A DNA stretch of 64,000 nucleotides from Sabulicella rubraurantiaca. Its GTDB lineage: Bacteria; Pseudomonadota; Alphaproteobacteria; Acetobacterales; Acetobacteraceae. The notes beneath the pieces were generated by a model. That model made no database searches. It was not told the origin of the DNA and worked only from the letters and a program-made list of their open reading frames with translations. The translations under genes were made by a program, and so were the position numbers. Location of the stretch: assembly GCF_017355885.1 (NCBI RefSeq), contig NZ_JAFEUU010000001.1, positions 558,001 through 622,000 on the forward strand, in the 5' to 3' direction. How positions within the stretch are numbered: position 1 is the stretch's first letter; the number at the start of each line of letters is the position of its first letter. Below, one piece after another: positions 51,070 through 59,000 of this stretch.

Positions 51070-52080
51070 TCAGATCTTCACGACCAGCTTGCCGAAATTC
51101 TCGCCGCGCAGGAGGCCAATGAAGGCGCGCGGTGCGCGCTCCAGCCCCTCCACCACGTCTTCCTTCCACTTCAGCTGGCCGGCGCGGATCAGCCCGTCCA
51201 TCTCGGCCAGGAAGCGCCCGTAGCGCTGCCAGCCCGTATCGAAGACGATGAAGCCCTGGATTCGCAGCCGCTTGCGGACCACGGCGCCGAGATTGGGCCC
51301 CGGCTCCGCCTTCGAGGTGTCGGCCCCGGGAGCGGTGTTGTATTGCGAGATCATCCCGCACATCACCATGCGTCCAAAGTCGCGGAAGCGCGGGAAGACG
51401 GCATGCTGCGTCTTGCCGCCCACATTCTCCCAATAAACGTCGATGCCCTCCGGGCAGGCCTTGTCCAGCTGGGCATCGAGGTCGCCGCGATGGTCCAGGC
51501 AGGCGTCGAAGCCCAGTTCCCTTACGACGAAGTCTCCCTTGGCCTTGCCGCCCGCGACGCCGATCACCCGCGCGCCGCGCGCCTTGGCGATCTGTCCCAC
51601 CACCTGCCCGACCGCGCCGGAAGCTGCGGAGACAACCACCGTCTCGCCCGGCTTGGGCTGGCCGATATCTTCCAAGCCGACCCAGGCGGTAAGGCCGGGC
51701 ATGCCCAGCACGCCCGTATAGGCGGAAAGCGGCGCGATGCCCGTGTCCACCTTGCGCAGCGCGTCGCCATCCGCCACGCAGAAGCGCTGCCAGCCCTTGC
51801 CCCCGGCGACAAGGTCCCCCTTCGCGAAACGGGGATCGTTGCTTTCCACGACCTCGCCCACCGTGGCGCCTTCCATGACGTCGCCGATCGCGACGGGCTT
51901 CGCGTAGCTCTTCGCGTCGCTCATCCGTCCGCGCATGTAGGGGTCGAGCGACAGGAAATGCGCGCGGATGAGGACCTGGCCCCGGCCAGGGCGGGGGGTC
52001 TCGGTCTCCACCACCTCGAAATCGTTTTCCGACGGCTCGCCCGTCGGACGGTTCCGCAGCAGCACCTGCGTGTTCTTCAT
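51070..52080 (-). CDS. NADP-dependent oxidoreductase, CurA/PTGR-like
   Basis: This medium-chain reductase has 336 residues (start ATG at 52080, MKNTQVLLRNRPTGEPSEND). SLDPYMRGRMSD is the hallmark of the curcumin-reductase/leukotriene-B4-dehydrogenase branch. The NADPH loop is VSAASGAVGQVVGQIAKARG and the active-site region is DVYWENVGG. It reduces alpha,beta-unsaturated carbonyls. It ends 4 bases past the convergent glycosyltransferase gene and overlaps the aroKB stop by 4 bases. Confidence 0.93.
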   Translation of the reverse strand: MKNTQVLLRNRPTGEPSENDFEVVETETPRPGRGQVLIRAHFLSLDPYMRGRMSDAKSYAKPVAIGDVMEGATVGEVVESNDPRFAKGDLVAGGKGWQRFCVADGDALRKVDTGIAPLSAYTGVLGMPGLTAWVGLEDIGQPKPGETVVVSAASGAVGQVVGQIAKARGARVIGVAGGKAKGDFVVRELGFDACLDHRGDLDAQLDKACPEGIDVYWENVGGKTQHAVFPRFRDFGRMVMCGMISQYNTAPGADTSKAEPGPNLGAVVRKRLRIQGFIVFDTGWQRYGRFLAEMDGLIRAGQLKWKEDVVEGLERAPRAFIGLLRGENFGKLVVKI

Positions 52081-53756
52081 GGACTCGCTCCCTCCTCGAT
52101 CAGCAAGCGTCGCACCGCGTCCTCGGGCACGTCGTCCGCGGTCAGGCAGTGCCCTGCACCGCGCAGCAGCACGAAGCGCATCTGCCCTTCGCGCGCCTTC
52201 TTGTCCGCCCGCATCCGCGCCATCAGCGCATCGGCCGTGAAGCGGCGCGGAAGGTCCGCGATCCGCACGCGCATGCCGCATTCGCGCACATGCTCGCGCA
52301 CCCGCCCCGGCATTTCCTGCGAACAGAGGCCGAGCCGCGCCGAAAGCTCCGCCGCGAGGCCGAGGCCGATCGCCACCGCTTCGCCATGCAGCAGCGCGTC
52401 GCCGTAGCCGGTCTCGGCCTCCAGGGCGTGGCCGAAGGTATGGCCCAGATTCAGCAAGGCGCGGCCGCCCTCGGCCTTGGTCTCGAACTCGTCCTCGGCG
52501 ACCACGGCGGCCTTCAGGCGGCAGCTTTCGAGCACCGCATAGGCGAGGGCAGCAGGGTCGCCCGCCAGGGCGAGGGGGCCATTGGCCTCGCACCATTCCC
52601 AAAGTGGGCCTTGCAGGAGGCCGTGCTTCGCCACCTCGCCCCAGCCGGCCTGAAGCTCGCGCGGCGGCAAGGTGCGAAGCGCGCCGGTATCGGCCAGGAC
52701 GAGGCGCGGCTGGTGGAAGGCGCCGACCAGGTTCTTGCCGTGCCGCGTATTGATGCCGGTCTTGCCGCCGACGGAGGAATCCACCTGCGCCAGCAGGCTG
52801 GTCGGGCATTGGACGAAGGACAGGCCACGCAGGACGGAGGCCGCCGCGAATCCCGCCAGGTCGCCCACGACGCCCCCGCCCAGCGCCACGATCGCGGTAC
52901 GGCGGTCGGGCTTCGCATCAAGGATCGCCTCCACCACCCGCGCATATTCCGCGAGGGATTTCGACGCCTCGCCCGGGGCGACCGTCACCTCGCCTGCCAG
53001 GGTGAACCCCGCCTCGGCCAGGCTAGTCCGCAGCGTGGGCAGGTGATGCGGCGCGACGTTGCGGTCGGTGACGACGACGCAGCGCCGCCCCTCCAGCCGT
53101 GCCGCCATCTCCGCCCCTGCCCGCGCGAGCATCCCCTCGCCGATCAGGATGTCATAGGCGCCGCGCTCAAGCTCGACGCGGAGGCGCTCGGGCGGGCGAT
53201 GCGCCAGGATCGCCTCGGCGACGCGGCGCGTGGTCTGCTCCGGCGGTTCGTCCTGGCAGGGGACGACGAGGTCAGCCTGGGCGTAGAGCGGGTGGCGCGC
53301 GGCCATCAGCCGTTCCAGCACCTCGCGCGGGTCGGCGTCGCGGAACATCGGGCGATGCTCCCGCCCGGCCACGCGGCGCAGCAGCAGTGGCAACCGCACC
53401 TTCAGCCAGACGGTCAGCGCGCCGGAGGACCGCAGCAGCGCCCGCGTCTCCGGATCGGCGAAAGCGCCGCCTCCGGTGGCAAGCACCACGGGTTCGTCTC
53501 CGGCGACAAGGCGGCCGATCACGCGGCGCTCGCCCTCGCGGAAATGCGCCTCGCCATAGCGGGCAAAGATCTCGCTGATCGCGATGCCGGCCGCCTGTTC
53601 GATCTCGGTGTCCGCGTCGCGGAAGGGCAGGCCCCAGCGCGCGGCGAGGCGACGGCCAATGGAGGATTTCCCGGCGCCCGGCATCCCCACCAGGACGATG
53701 GAACGGCGGGGGGGCGAGGGGATGGGGGACGAAAGGGGGGCGAGGTTGCGCGACAC
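52077..53756 (-). CDS. aroKB: bifunctional shikimate kinase / 3-dehydroquinate synthase
   Basis: This single chain joins two shikimate-pathway enzymes. The N-terminal kinase (about residues 18-185) shows Walker A GMPGAGKSSIGRRLA, the shikimate-binding DADTEIEQ and VLATGGGAF, and the lid arginine region. The C-terminal dehydroquinate synthase (about 195-559) shows IVALGGGVVGDLAGFAAA, TSLLAQVDSSVGGKTGIN, and the zinc histidines in LNLGHTFGHALEAETG and HGEAVAIGL. The start chosen is the GTG at 53756; no ATG fits. Usually the genes are separate but adjacent. Confidence 0.94.
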   Translation of the reverse strand: MSRNLAPLSSPIPSPPRRSIVLVGMPGAGKSSIGRRLAARWGLPFRDADTEIEQAAGIAISEIFARYGEAHFREGERRVIGRLVAGDEPVVLATGGGAFADPETRALLRSSGALTVWLKVRLPLLLRRVAGREHRPMFRDADPREVLERLMAARHPLYAQADLVVPCQDEPPEQTTRRVAEAILAHRPPERLRVELERGAYDILIGEGMLARAGAEMAARLEGRRCVVVTDRNVAPHHLPTLRTSLAEAGFTLAGEVTVAPGEASKSLAEYARVVEAILDAKPDRRTAIVALGGGVVGDLAGFAAASVLRGLSFVQCPTSLLAQVDSSVGGKTGINTRHGKNLVGAFHQPRLVLADTGALRTLPPRELQAGWGEVAKHGLLQGPLWEWCEANGPLALAGDPAALAYAVLESCRLKAAVVAEDEFETKAEGGRALLNLGHTFGHALEAETGYGDALLHGEAVAIGLGLAAELSARLGLCSQEMPGRVREHVRECGMRVRIADLPRRFTADALMARMRADKKAREGQMRFVLLRGAGHCLTADDVPEDAVRRLLIEEGASP

Positions 53757-53810
53757 GGTCTGCGAAGGTAGCACGAAGCCCGCGCCGTGCGAGGGGATGC
53801 CCCGGTTTCC

Positions 53811-53957
53811 ATGTTCCGTCGTCCGATCCTTCTTCTGGTCCTCCTGCTGATCGGGGCCCTGGTACTCGGTCTGCTGGCGCTCGGCGCCTTCCCGCCGGAG
53901 GTCTCGACCTCGCCGGTCGAGCGCGTCCTGCCCAATGACCGGTTCCAGACGCGGTAG
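53811..53957 (+). CDS. small membrane-anchored hypothetical protein
   Basis: This is a 48-residue ORF with ATG at 53811 and stop TAG at 53957, 3 bases before the xerD start. It opens MFRRPILLLVLLLIGALVLG and has one transmembrane helix (about 5-27), then a short polar tail ending FPPEVSTSPVERVLPNDRFQTR (22 residues; its features are two prolines, VERVL and the RFQTR end). The tight spacing suggests it is co-transcribed with xerD. It is too short for standard gene finders and matches no family I recognise. Confidence 0.55.
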   Translation: MFRRPILLLVLLLIGALVLGLLALGAFPPEVSTSPVERVLPNDRFQTR

Positions 53958-53960
53958 CAC

Positions 53961-54866
53961 GTGGCCCTCCATCTTCTGGAAGCCTTCCTGGAGATGATGG
54001 CGGCGGAGCGTGGCGCCGCGCGCAATACGCTGCTCGCCTACCGAACCGATCTGGCGGAATACATTGCCGCGCACGACCCGGTCAGGGCCGATGCGGCAGA
54101 ACTCCGCATCTATGTCGGCGGGCTGGCTGGCCGGGGATTCTCACCGCGGTCCCAGGCGCGGAAGCTGTCCTCGCTGCGGCAGTTCCACCGCTTCCTCGCG
54201 CGCGAGGGGTTGCGCCTCGACGACCCGACCGAGTTGCTGGAGAGTCCCAAGGCCCCTGCCCCGCTGCCCAAGGCATTGAGCGAGGAGGAGATGGATCTCC
54301 TCACCATGGGCGCGGCCTCCCTTCCCGACAGCCAGGCGCCGGTGGCCCTGGCGGTGATCGAACTGCTCTACGCCTCCGGCCTGCGGGTGTCGGAACTGGT
54401 CACGCTGCCTTCCGGCGCGCTGCGCGGCGACGCGCCGCTCGTGACGGTACGGGGGAAAGGGGCTAAGGAGCGTCTCGTGCCGATCTCCCGACGGGCGCGC
54501 GAGGCGACATCCATGGCGCGAGAGGGGTTGACCAAGCGAGGCAAGGGCCGCCCGCAGGCGCAGCGCTGGCTCCTGCCCTCACGCGGGGCGTCGGGGCACC
54601 TGACGCGGCAGGGGGTGGGTCTGCTGCTGAAGCAGGCGGCCCTGGCCGGTGGCCTGGACCCGGCGCGGGTGTCGCCGCACGTGCTGCGCCACTCTTTCGC
54701 CACGCACCTCCTGTCGCGCGGCGCCGATCTGCGCGCGCTGCAGACCCTGCTCGGCCACGCCGACATCGCCACCACGCAAATCTACACCCGCGTGTTGGAG
54801 GAAAGGCTCCGCGCGGTGGTCGAGGAGCATCACCCCCTCGCCCGGCTTCAGCCCAGCGCAGCCTGA
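53961..54866 (+). CDS. xerD: tyrosine recombinase XerD
   Basis: This site-specific recombinase resolves chromosome dimers at dif. It has 301 residues from the GTG at 53961. The SAM-like N-terminal domain (1-95) is followed by the catalytic domain. The residues are R142 in YASGLRVSEL, K166 in RGKGAKERLVP, H240 and R243 in HVLRHSFATHL, H266 in LLGHADIATTQ and the nucleophile Y275 in IYTRV. Context beside aroKB favours XerD over XerC. It overlaps the convergent nitronate-monooxygenase-like gene by 19 bases. Confidence 0.92.
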   Translation: MALHLLEAFLEMMAAERGAARNTLLAYRTDLAEYIAAHDPVRADAAELRIYVGGLAGRGFSPRSQARKLSSLRQFHRFLAREGLRLDDPTELLESPKAPAPLPKALSEEEMDLLTMGAASLPDSQAPVALAVIELLYASGLRVSELVTLPSGALRGDAPLVTVRGKGAKERLVPISRRAREATSMAREGLTKRGKGRPQAQRWLLPSRGASGHLTRQGVGLLLKQAALAGGLDPARVSPHVLRHSFATHLLSRGADLRALQTLLGHADIATTQIYTRVLEERLRAVVEEHHPLARLQPSAA

Positions 54867-55810
54867 GTCCCTGCGCCGAGGCGGTGCAGCCTCTCCAGCA
54901 CCGCGCGCGCCTCCGCTCCCATGCGCCGTACCACCTCGCCGGCCGATGGGAGGTCCTCGATTAGCCCGACGCTTTGCCCGGCCCAGACATAGCTGTCTTC
55001 CAGCGCGCCCTCCCCGACGCCGCGCGCATTCGCCTCACCGGAGATGAGGGGGAGGATGTCCTCGCCCTTGGCCTCAGCGGCAAGGATGGCCTCGGCATGG
55101 CGGGAGCGGAGGACACGCCCCGGCTGGCCGACGCTGCGCTTGATCAACATCGTCTCCTCCGGAAGCGCGGAGAGCAGGGCGTTCTTGTAGGCCGCATGCG
55201 CCCGCGCTTCTTTCGTGGCGACGAAGCGCGTGCCCATCTCGACTCCCTCGGCGCCCAGGGCCAGCGCCGCCACCAGCCCGCGCCCATCGGCGATGCCGCC
55301 TGAGGCAAGAACGGGGATGGAAACCGCGGCGACGACGCGCGGCACCATTACCATCGTCGTCTCGTCACCACGCCCGATATGGCCACCGCCTTCGAACCCC
55401 ACCGTGGCGACGAGGTCGGCGCCCGCCGCCTCCGCCTTGCGCGCCAGCTCCGGCCCGGCGGTGAGCACCAGAACCTTGGCCCCGCCATTCACGCGGCGAA
55501 TCCAGGGCGCCGGATTGCCGGCGGTGAGGGCAATGACCGCCACTCGCTCCTCCAGCGCCACTTCCAGCATCGGCGTGATGTCGAAGCGGCCGATGGGCAG
55601 GTTCACGCCGAAGGGCCGCGCGGTCAGCGCTCGGCAGGCGAGGATCTCGGCACGCAGCCCTTCGGGACCATTCAGACCGACCGTGCTGATCTGGCCCAGC
55701 CCGCCCGCCTCGCTGACCGCGGCGCAGAGTTCGGCCCCCGCCACGCGGGCAAGTCCGCCCTGGACGATGGGAAGATCGATGCCGAGCATCTCGGTGACGC
55801 GCGTTCTCAT
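54848..55810 (-). CDS. nitronate monooxygenase-like flavoprotein
   Basis: This FMN-dependent TIM-barrel protein of the nitronate monooxygenase/2-nitropropane dioxygenase family has 320 residues. PIVQGGLARVAGAELCAAVS opens the barrel and GGGHIGR with VPVLASGGIADGRG-like text (IPVLASGGIADGRGLVAALA) binds phosphate. The MGTRFVATKEA motif follows. FabK enoyl-ACP reductases belong to the same superfamily, so the substrate is open. It is translationally coupled (overlap of 4 bases) to the Bug receptor gene upstream. Confidence 0.87.
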   Translation of the reverse strand: MRTRVTEMLGIDLPIVQGGLARVAGAELCAAVSEAGGLGQISTVGLNGPEGLRAEILACRALTARPFGVNLPIGRFDITPMLEVALEERVAVIALTAGNPAPWIRRVNGGAKVLVLTAGPELARKAEAAGADLVATVGFEGGGHIGRGDETTMVMVPRVVAAVSIPVLASGGIADGRGLVAALALGAEGVEMGTRFVATKEARAHAAYKNALLSALPEETMLIKRSVGQPGRVLRSRHAEAILAAEAKGEDILPLISGEANARGVGEGALEDSYVWAGQSVGLIEDLPSAGEVVRRMGAEARAVLERLHRLGAGTQAALG

Positions 55811-56769
55811 CCTGCAGTCGCTCCCGTGACACGCACCACCTCCGCCCAGCGCGAAACCTCGGCGGCGACGAAGGGGCGAAATTCGGCAGGCCCCATGCCA
55901 GACGGGATGGCGCCGAGGGCGCGTATGCGCGCGGCATTCGCCTCTTCCCGCAGCGCGGCGGCGATGATGGCGGCCACACGTTCCACGATGGCGGGCGGGG
56001 TGCCGGCGGGCGCCATCAGCGCCTGCCAGGCGGTCGGCTCGAAATCCGGCCAGCCCAATTCTCGCGCCAGGGGCGGGATGTCGGGGAAGTCCGGATGCGG
56101 CTCACGCGAGGAGATGCCGAGCGCCCGCAGGCGCCCATCGCGGATGAAGGCCGATTGCGGCGGCAGATTCTCCAGCACCGCGTCGATGCGCCCGGCGATG
56201 AGCTCCGTCACCGCCGGGGCGGAGCCACGGAAGGGCACATGCGTTCCCCGTGCGCCGGCACGCCGCAGCAGCAACTCCATCGAAAGATGCGGGTGGGTGC
56301 CGATGCCCGCCGAGCCGAAGGAAATTCCCGCCGGCTTCGCCGTGGCCCAATCCAGGAACTCCTTCGCGCTCCGCACGGGCGTGGATGGATGCACGGACAG
56401 CACATTCGGCACCATGGCGATCACCACGGTGGGCGCGAAGTCGCGCAGGAGATCGAAGGGAAGGTTGCGGTGCAGCGTCTGGTTGATAGTTGCGGCCGCC
56501 GCGACCACGGCAAAGGTCTGCCCATCGGGAGCGGAGCGCGCCACGTGCTCCAGCCCCACATTGCCACCTGCGCCCGTGCGGTTCTCCACAAGGAAGGAGC
56601 CACCGGTGGCAGCGCCTAGCGCGGCGGCTGAAAATCGCCCGAGCGTGTCGGCCGCTCCGCCCGGCGCGAATGGCACGATGAGGCGCACCGGCCCGTTGGG
56701 CCAGGATTGCGCCGCGGCCAGACCCGGCAGGAGCGCCGGCGCGGCCAGAAAGGCGCGTCGGGCGATCAT
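55807..56769 (-). CDS. Bug family tripartite tricarboxylate transporter receptor
   Basis: This periplasmic receptor has 320 residues with a signal peptide (RRAFLAAPALLPGLAAAQ). Mature Bug motifs are PVRLIVPFAPGGAADTLGR, VENRTGAGGNVGLEHVA and ISFGSAGIGTHPHLSMELL. It sits between an acyl-CoA dehydrogenase and a nitronate-monooxygenase-like gene, with 4-base overlaps on both sides, so it probably supplies a carbon compound degraded by these enzymes. No TctAB permease is present here. Confidence 0.9.
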   Translation of the reverse strand: MIARRAFLAAPALLPGLAAAQSWPNGPVRLIVPFAPGGAADTLGRFSAAALGAATGGSFLVENRTGAGGNVGLEHVARSAPDGQTFAVVAAAATINQTLHRNLPFDLLRDFAPTVVIAMVPNVLSVHPSTPVRSAKEFLDWATAKPAGISFGSAGIGTHPHLSMELLLRRAGARGTHVPFRGSAPAVTELIAGRIDAVLENLPPQSAFIRDGRLRALGISSREPHPDFPDIPPLARELGWPDFEPTAWQALMAPAGTPPAIVERVAAIIAAALREEANAARIRALGAIPSGMGPAEFRPFVAAEVSRWAEVVRVTGATAG

Positions 56770-57929
56770 CGCACCATCTCCTTCGCGATCAGCAGGCGCT
56801 GGATATCGGAAGCGCCCTCGAAGATCCGCAGCAGGCGCACGTCGCGGAAGAACTGCTCCACCACGCTGCCGCGCATGTAGCCGGCGCCGCCATGGATCTG
56901 CACGGCACGATCGGCGACGCGCCCCACCATCTCGGAGGCGAAGAGCTTGCAGCAGGCGATGTCAGCGATGATCTCGCCCTGCGCCTCACCCGCCACGTCG
57001 AAGGCCCGCGCGGTCTCCAGCACCATGGAGCGCGCCGCCAGCAGCTCCGCGCGGGAATCGGCAAGCTGCGCCTGCACGAGCTGGAACTCCGCGAGAGCCT
57101 GACCGAATTGCTTCCGCTGCCGCGAATAGGACAGCGCCTCGTCCAGCAGGCGCTGCGCCTGGCCGACACAGGTGGTGGCGACATGCAGCCTTGCGTGGTT
57201 GATGCCGCGCATCGCCGTCTTGAAGCCACTGCCCTCGCGCCCGCCGATCAGCGCCGTCTCCGGCACGCGGACGCCGTCGAAATAAACCTCGCTCGTCGCG
57301 CTGCCGTCCTGGCCCATCTTGCGGTCGGCAGGGCCCATCGTGATGCCCGGCGTTTCGCGCGGCACGATGAAGGCGCTGATGCCGCCCGCTCCGCGCGAGC
57401 CCTCCTCCGTGCGCGCCATCACGATGAGCACCTGCGCCTGACGGGCATTGGTGATGTAGCGCTTGCTGCCGTCGAGCACGAATTCCGCGCCCTCGCGCCG
57501 CGCACGGGTCCGCACCCCGCCCGCATCGCTGCCCGCTTCCGGCTCGGTTAGGCAGAAGGCGGCAGTGGCCTCGCCGCTCGCCATGCGCGGCAACCATTCG
57601 CGCCGCTGTGCTTCCGTCCCGTTGTAGAGGATGGGCTGGGAGCCGAGCCCGATGGTGGTGGAGAAGCGGGACCGGAAGACGGCAGACGCATAGGTGACCT
57701 CCATCATCACCCGCACCTGCTGCTCCATGCTCAGGCCCAGCCCGCCATAGCGCGTGGGGATGGAGATGCCAAACAGCCCGGCCCGGCGCAGCAGATCCGT
57801 GAGGTCCTCCGGGAGGGTTTCCTCCCCTTCCAGCCGTGACTCGGCCGGGATCAGGCGGTCGCGCACCAGGCGGCGGATATTGCCCAGGTATTCCGCGAAG
57901 GCCTCGTCCTCGACCACTCCATCCGGCAT
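56766..57929 (-). CDS. acyl-CoA dehydrogenase
   Basis: This FAD enzyme of 387 residues introduces an alpha-beta double bond in an acyl-CoA. FAD/substrate motifs are FCLTEPEAGSDAGGVRT and YITNARQAQVLIVMA in the middle domain. QIHGGAGYMRGSVVEQFFRD and the catalytic glutamate E371 in IFEGASDIQRLLIAK lie in the C-terminal helical domain. A GGGAGGGG ribosome-binding site precedes the ATG. It starts the operon with the Bug receptor and the nitronate-monooxygenase-like gene. Confidence 0.94.
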   Translation of the reverse strand: MPDGVVEDEAFAEYLGNIRRLVRDRLIPAESRLEGEETLPEDLTDLLRRAGLFGISIPTRYGGLGLSMEQQVRVMMEVTYASAVFRSRFSTTIGLGSQPILYNGTEAQRREWLPRMASGEATAAFCLTEPEAGSDAGGVRTRARREGAEFVLDGSKRYITNARQAQVLIVMARTEEGSRGAGGISAFIVPRETPGITMGPADRKMGQDGSATSEVYFDGVRVPETALIGGREGSGFKTAMRGINHARLHVATTCVGQAQRLLDEALSYSRQRKQFGQALAEFQLVQAQLADSRAELLAARSMVLETARAFDVAGEAQGEIIADIACCKLFASEMVGRVADRAVQIHGGAGYMRGSVVEQFFRDVRLLRIFEGASDIQRLLIAKEMVR

Positions 57930-58239
57930 TGTGCCCCTCCCTGCTTGAAGGGGAGGCTAGACCTGATGGCTCGGCCAGCGCCAGACAGCGGATGAACCGG
58001 GCGGCCCTCAAAGCCGCTTCCTTCTGGCTGCTGGCAGGCCAGCCGCGCAGACCGCGCATCATCTCGCCAAGATCCGCCACGCGTTCCACCAGCCAGTGCC
58101 TTGCGGCAGCGTCGCTCGCATCGCACAACTCTTCCAGCAGCAGGCGCAACGCCTCGGCCATCGGCGCCGCGCCCTCCGATGCCGACGCGAGGGGCCAAGC
58201 TTGCGGCGCGGCGCGCGGCGGGCCAGCCTGCGGGGGACG
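57930..58239. other. 310-base gap with a possible decayed minus-strand ORF
   Basis: No complete gene is seen. On the minus strand a frame from the ATG at 58161 encodes protein-like, GC3-biased text (LLLEELCDASDAAARHWLVE, then ALRAARFIRCLALAE) for about 66 residues. It then loses codon bias and runs without a stop into the acyl-CoA dehydrogenase gene. A single frameshift near 57970 would bring in the TAG at about 57959. It may be the remnant of a small helical protein, or chance. Confidence 0.35.
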
Positions 58240-58647
58240 ATGAGACCTTTCCATCTCCGCCTTCCCCCGACGCTCGACAGCGTCACCGCCCTTCAGGATG
58301 CGCTGGAAGCCTGGTCCGATGAGGCGGGCTTGCCCATGCCCGTGGCGATGCGCCTGGCGCTCGTCGCCGAGGAAGTCGCGGCGAACGTGGCGAATCACGC
58401 GACAGGCGCGAGCTATTTCGAGTTCGGGGCGAAGGTCGAGTCAGAAGGCATCCGGCTTTCCCTGGTCGATGACGGACCGGAATACGATCCGCTCGCGCAC
58501 GCCGCACCCGATACGGAGGCCCCGCTGGAGGATCGCGACCCGGGCGGCCTGGGCATCCATCTGGTCCGCACCATGACGCGCGGCGCCGCCTATGCGCGGG
58601 AGAGCGGGCTCAACCGTCTCACTTGCACCCTTCCCGTCGAAGGGTAG
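58240..58647 (+). CDS. RsbW-like anti-sigma/serine kinase (HATPase_c_2)
   Basis: This 135-residue GHKL ATPase is of the partner-switching type. The N-box is EEVAANVANHATGAS, G1 is LVDDGPEYDP and G2 is GGLGIHLVRTM. In known systems such proteins phosphorylate a STAS antagonist and hold a sigma factor or other target. The next gene is exactly such a STAS protein, 29 bases downstream. The gene opens the Che-like cluster. No sigma factor gene is visible inside the window. Confidence 0.88.
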   Translation: MRPFHLRLPPTLDSVTALQDALEAWSDEAGLPMPVAMRLALVAEEVAANVANHATGASYFEFGAKVESEGIRLSLVDDGPEYDPLAHAAPDTEAPLEDRDPGGLGIHLVRTMTRGAAYARESGLNRLTCTLPVEG

Positions 58648-58676
58648 ATTCCGCCCACTCGCTGGAGAGACAAGTC

Positions 58677-59000
58677 ATGGAAATCACCGAAGCCCAGGAA
58701 GCCGGCCGCTCCGTTGCCGTGCTCGACGGGCGTCTGGACACCGCCACCGCCGCGATGACCGAGGCGAAGCTGACCGAGATGCTGAAGCAGGGCGGCCTCA
58801 TCGCCGACCTGTCGGGCGTTCGCTACGTCTCCTCGGCCGGGCTGCGCGTCCTGCTGAAGGCTGCGAAGCAGGCCAAGGAAGGCCAAGTGCCCTTCGCCGT
58901 CGTAGGGCTGCAGCCACCGGTGCGCGAGGTGTTCGAGATCAGCGGCTTCGACAAGATCATCCCCGCCTTCGCCACGCGGGCCGAGGCCGCGGCCGCCTGA
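58677..59000 (+). CDS. STAS domain anti-sigma factor antagonist
   Basis: This 107-residue protein starts at the ATG at 58677 after GGAGAGA. It is a single STAS domain of the SpoIIAA/RsbV type. The phosphorylation loop is DLSGVRYVSSAGLRVLL, with S52/S53 at the site equivalent to SpoIIAA Ser58. It should be the substrate of the upstream kinase. Its stop overlaps the CheR reading frame, linking partner switching to the chemosensory genes. Confidence 0.9.
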   Translation: MEITEAQEAGRSVAVLDGRLDTATAAMTEAKLTEMLKQGGLIADLSGVRYVSSAGLRVLLKAAKQAKEGQVPFAVVGLQPPVREVFEISGFDKIIPAFATRAEAAAA

